Source: Bacteroidota bacterium
Lineage (GTDB): Bacteria > Bacteroidota > Bacteroidia > NS11-12g > UBA9320
DNA: 5,962 bases
NCBI GenBank assembly: GCA_947499775.1
Contig: CANMPY010000134.1
Span: forward strand, 1 to 5,962
Direction: 5' to 3'
Shown one piece after another: positions 5,914 to 5,962 of the stretch (the first letter of the stretch is position 1; the number at the start of each line of letters is the position of its first letter). Position numbers and translations under genes: made by a program. The notes below the pieces were generated by a model. The model did no database searches and had not been told where the DNA came from. It saw only the letters and a program-made list of their open reading frames with translations.

Positions 5914-5962
5914 GGGGATTATTACTTGAAGCTTCCCCCCAAGTGGAGATCAACGCAGTTAA

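Larger units (their letters stand above)
5801..5962 (+). repeat. 166-bp tandem repeat, copy 2 (cut by the window end)
   Basis: This copy is identical to 5635-5796. The window ends four bases before a third unit could begin, so the true copy number is unknown. The copy repeats the 13-nt tRNA end (5801-5813), the terminator (5817-5853) and both GCGAAGC hairpins (5860-5874, 5901-5913). Perfect identity means recent duplication, gene-conversion-like homogenisation, or an assembly effect at a contig end. Confidence 0.93.

Noticed and set aside
5635..5962. CRISPR array
   Set aside because: There are only two units of 166 bp, identical throughout, with no short repeat alternating with unique spacers.

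Overview
The window looks like chromosomal DNA from a member of the Bacteroidota. It is AT-rich. The first gene encodes a large secreted protein with PKD repeats and a C-terminal type IX secretion (T9SS) sorting domain, which is essentially confined to that phylum. Starts lack Shine-Dalgarno sites in the usual place, and several matches to the Bacteroidota -7 promoter box TAnnTTTG are present. No genus can be named from this sequence.

All genes are on the + strand. Positions 1-242 are AT-rich and probably non-coding; they hold candidate promoters and a cluster of small symmetric and repeated motifs. Positions 243-3932 encode a 1229-aa exported multidomain protein: signal peptide, discoidin-like domain, CARDB/Ig-like modules, a beta-rich region, six PKD-like repeats and the T9SS tail. 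A strong terminator hairpin at 3952-3984 ends three bases before the next start codon. Positions 3988-4761 encode an enoyl-CoA hydratase/isomerase family enzyme, and 4763-5530 encode a TatD-family metal-dependent nuclease one base downstream, so these two form an operon. A tRNA-Ser(GGA) gene follows at 5558-5647 with its CCA encoded.

The most unusual part is the right end. From inside the T stem of the tRNA gene, a unit of 166 bp is repeated in tandem. Copy 1 is 5635-5800. Copy 2 is 5801-5962, identical over all 162 visible bases and cut by the window end. Each unit carries the last 13 nt of the tRNA (with CCA), a rho-independent terminator, two short hairpins with the GCGAAGC core, and a C-rich segment. 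The junction rebuilds a short acceptor-stem-like helix ending in CCA and opens a 32-codon basic ORF. This layout recalls the E. coli tyrT locus, where repeats of about 178 bp also begin with the 3' end of the tRNA gene. That comparison is from memory and is one of architecture, not homology.

The protein genes are not obviously functionally linked. The first acts outside the cell (surface adhesion or matrix). The second probably acts in acyl-CoA or branched-chain amino acid metabolism, the third in DNA processing or repair, and the tRNA in translation.
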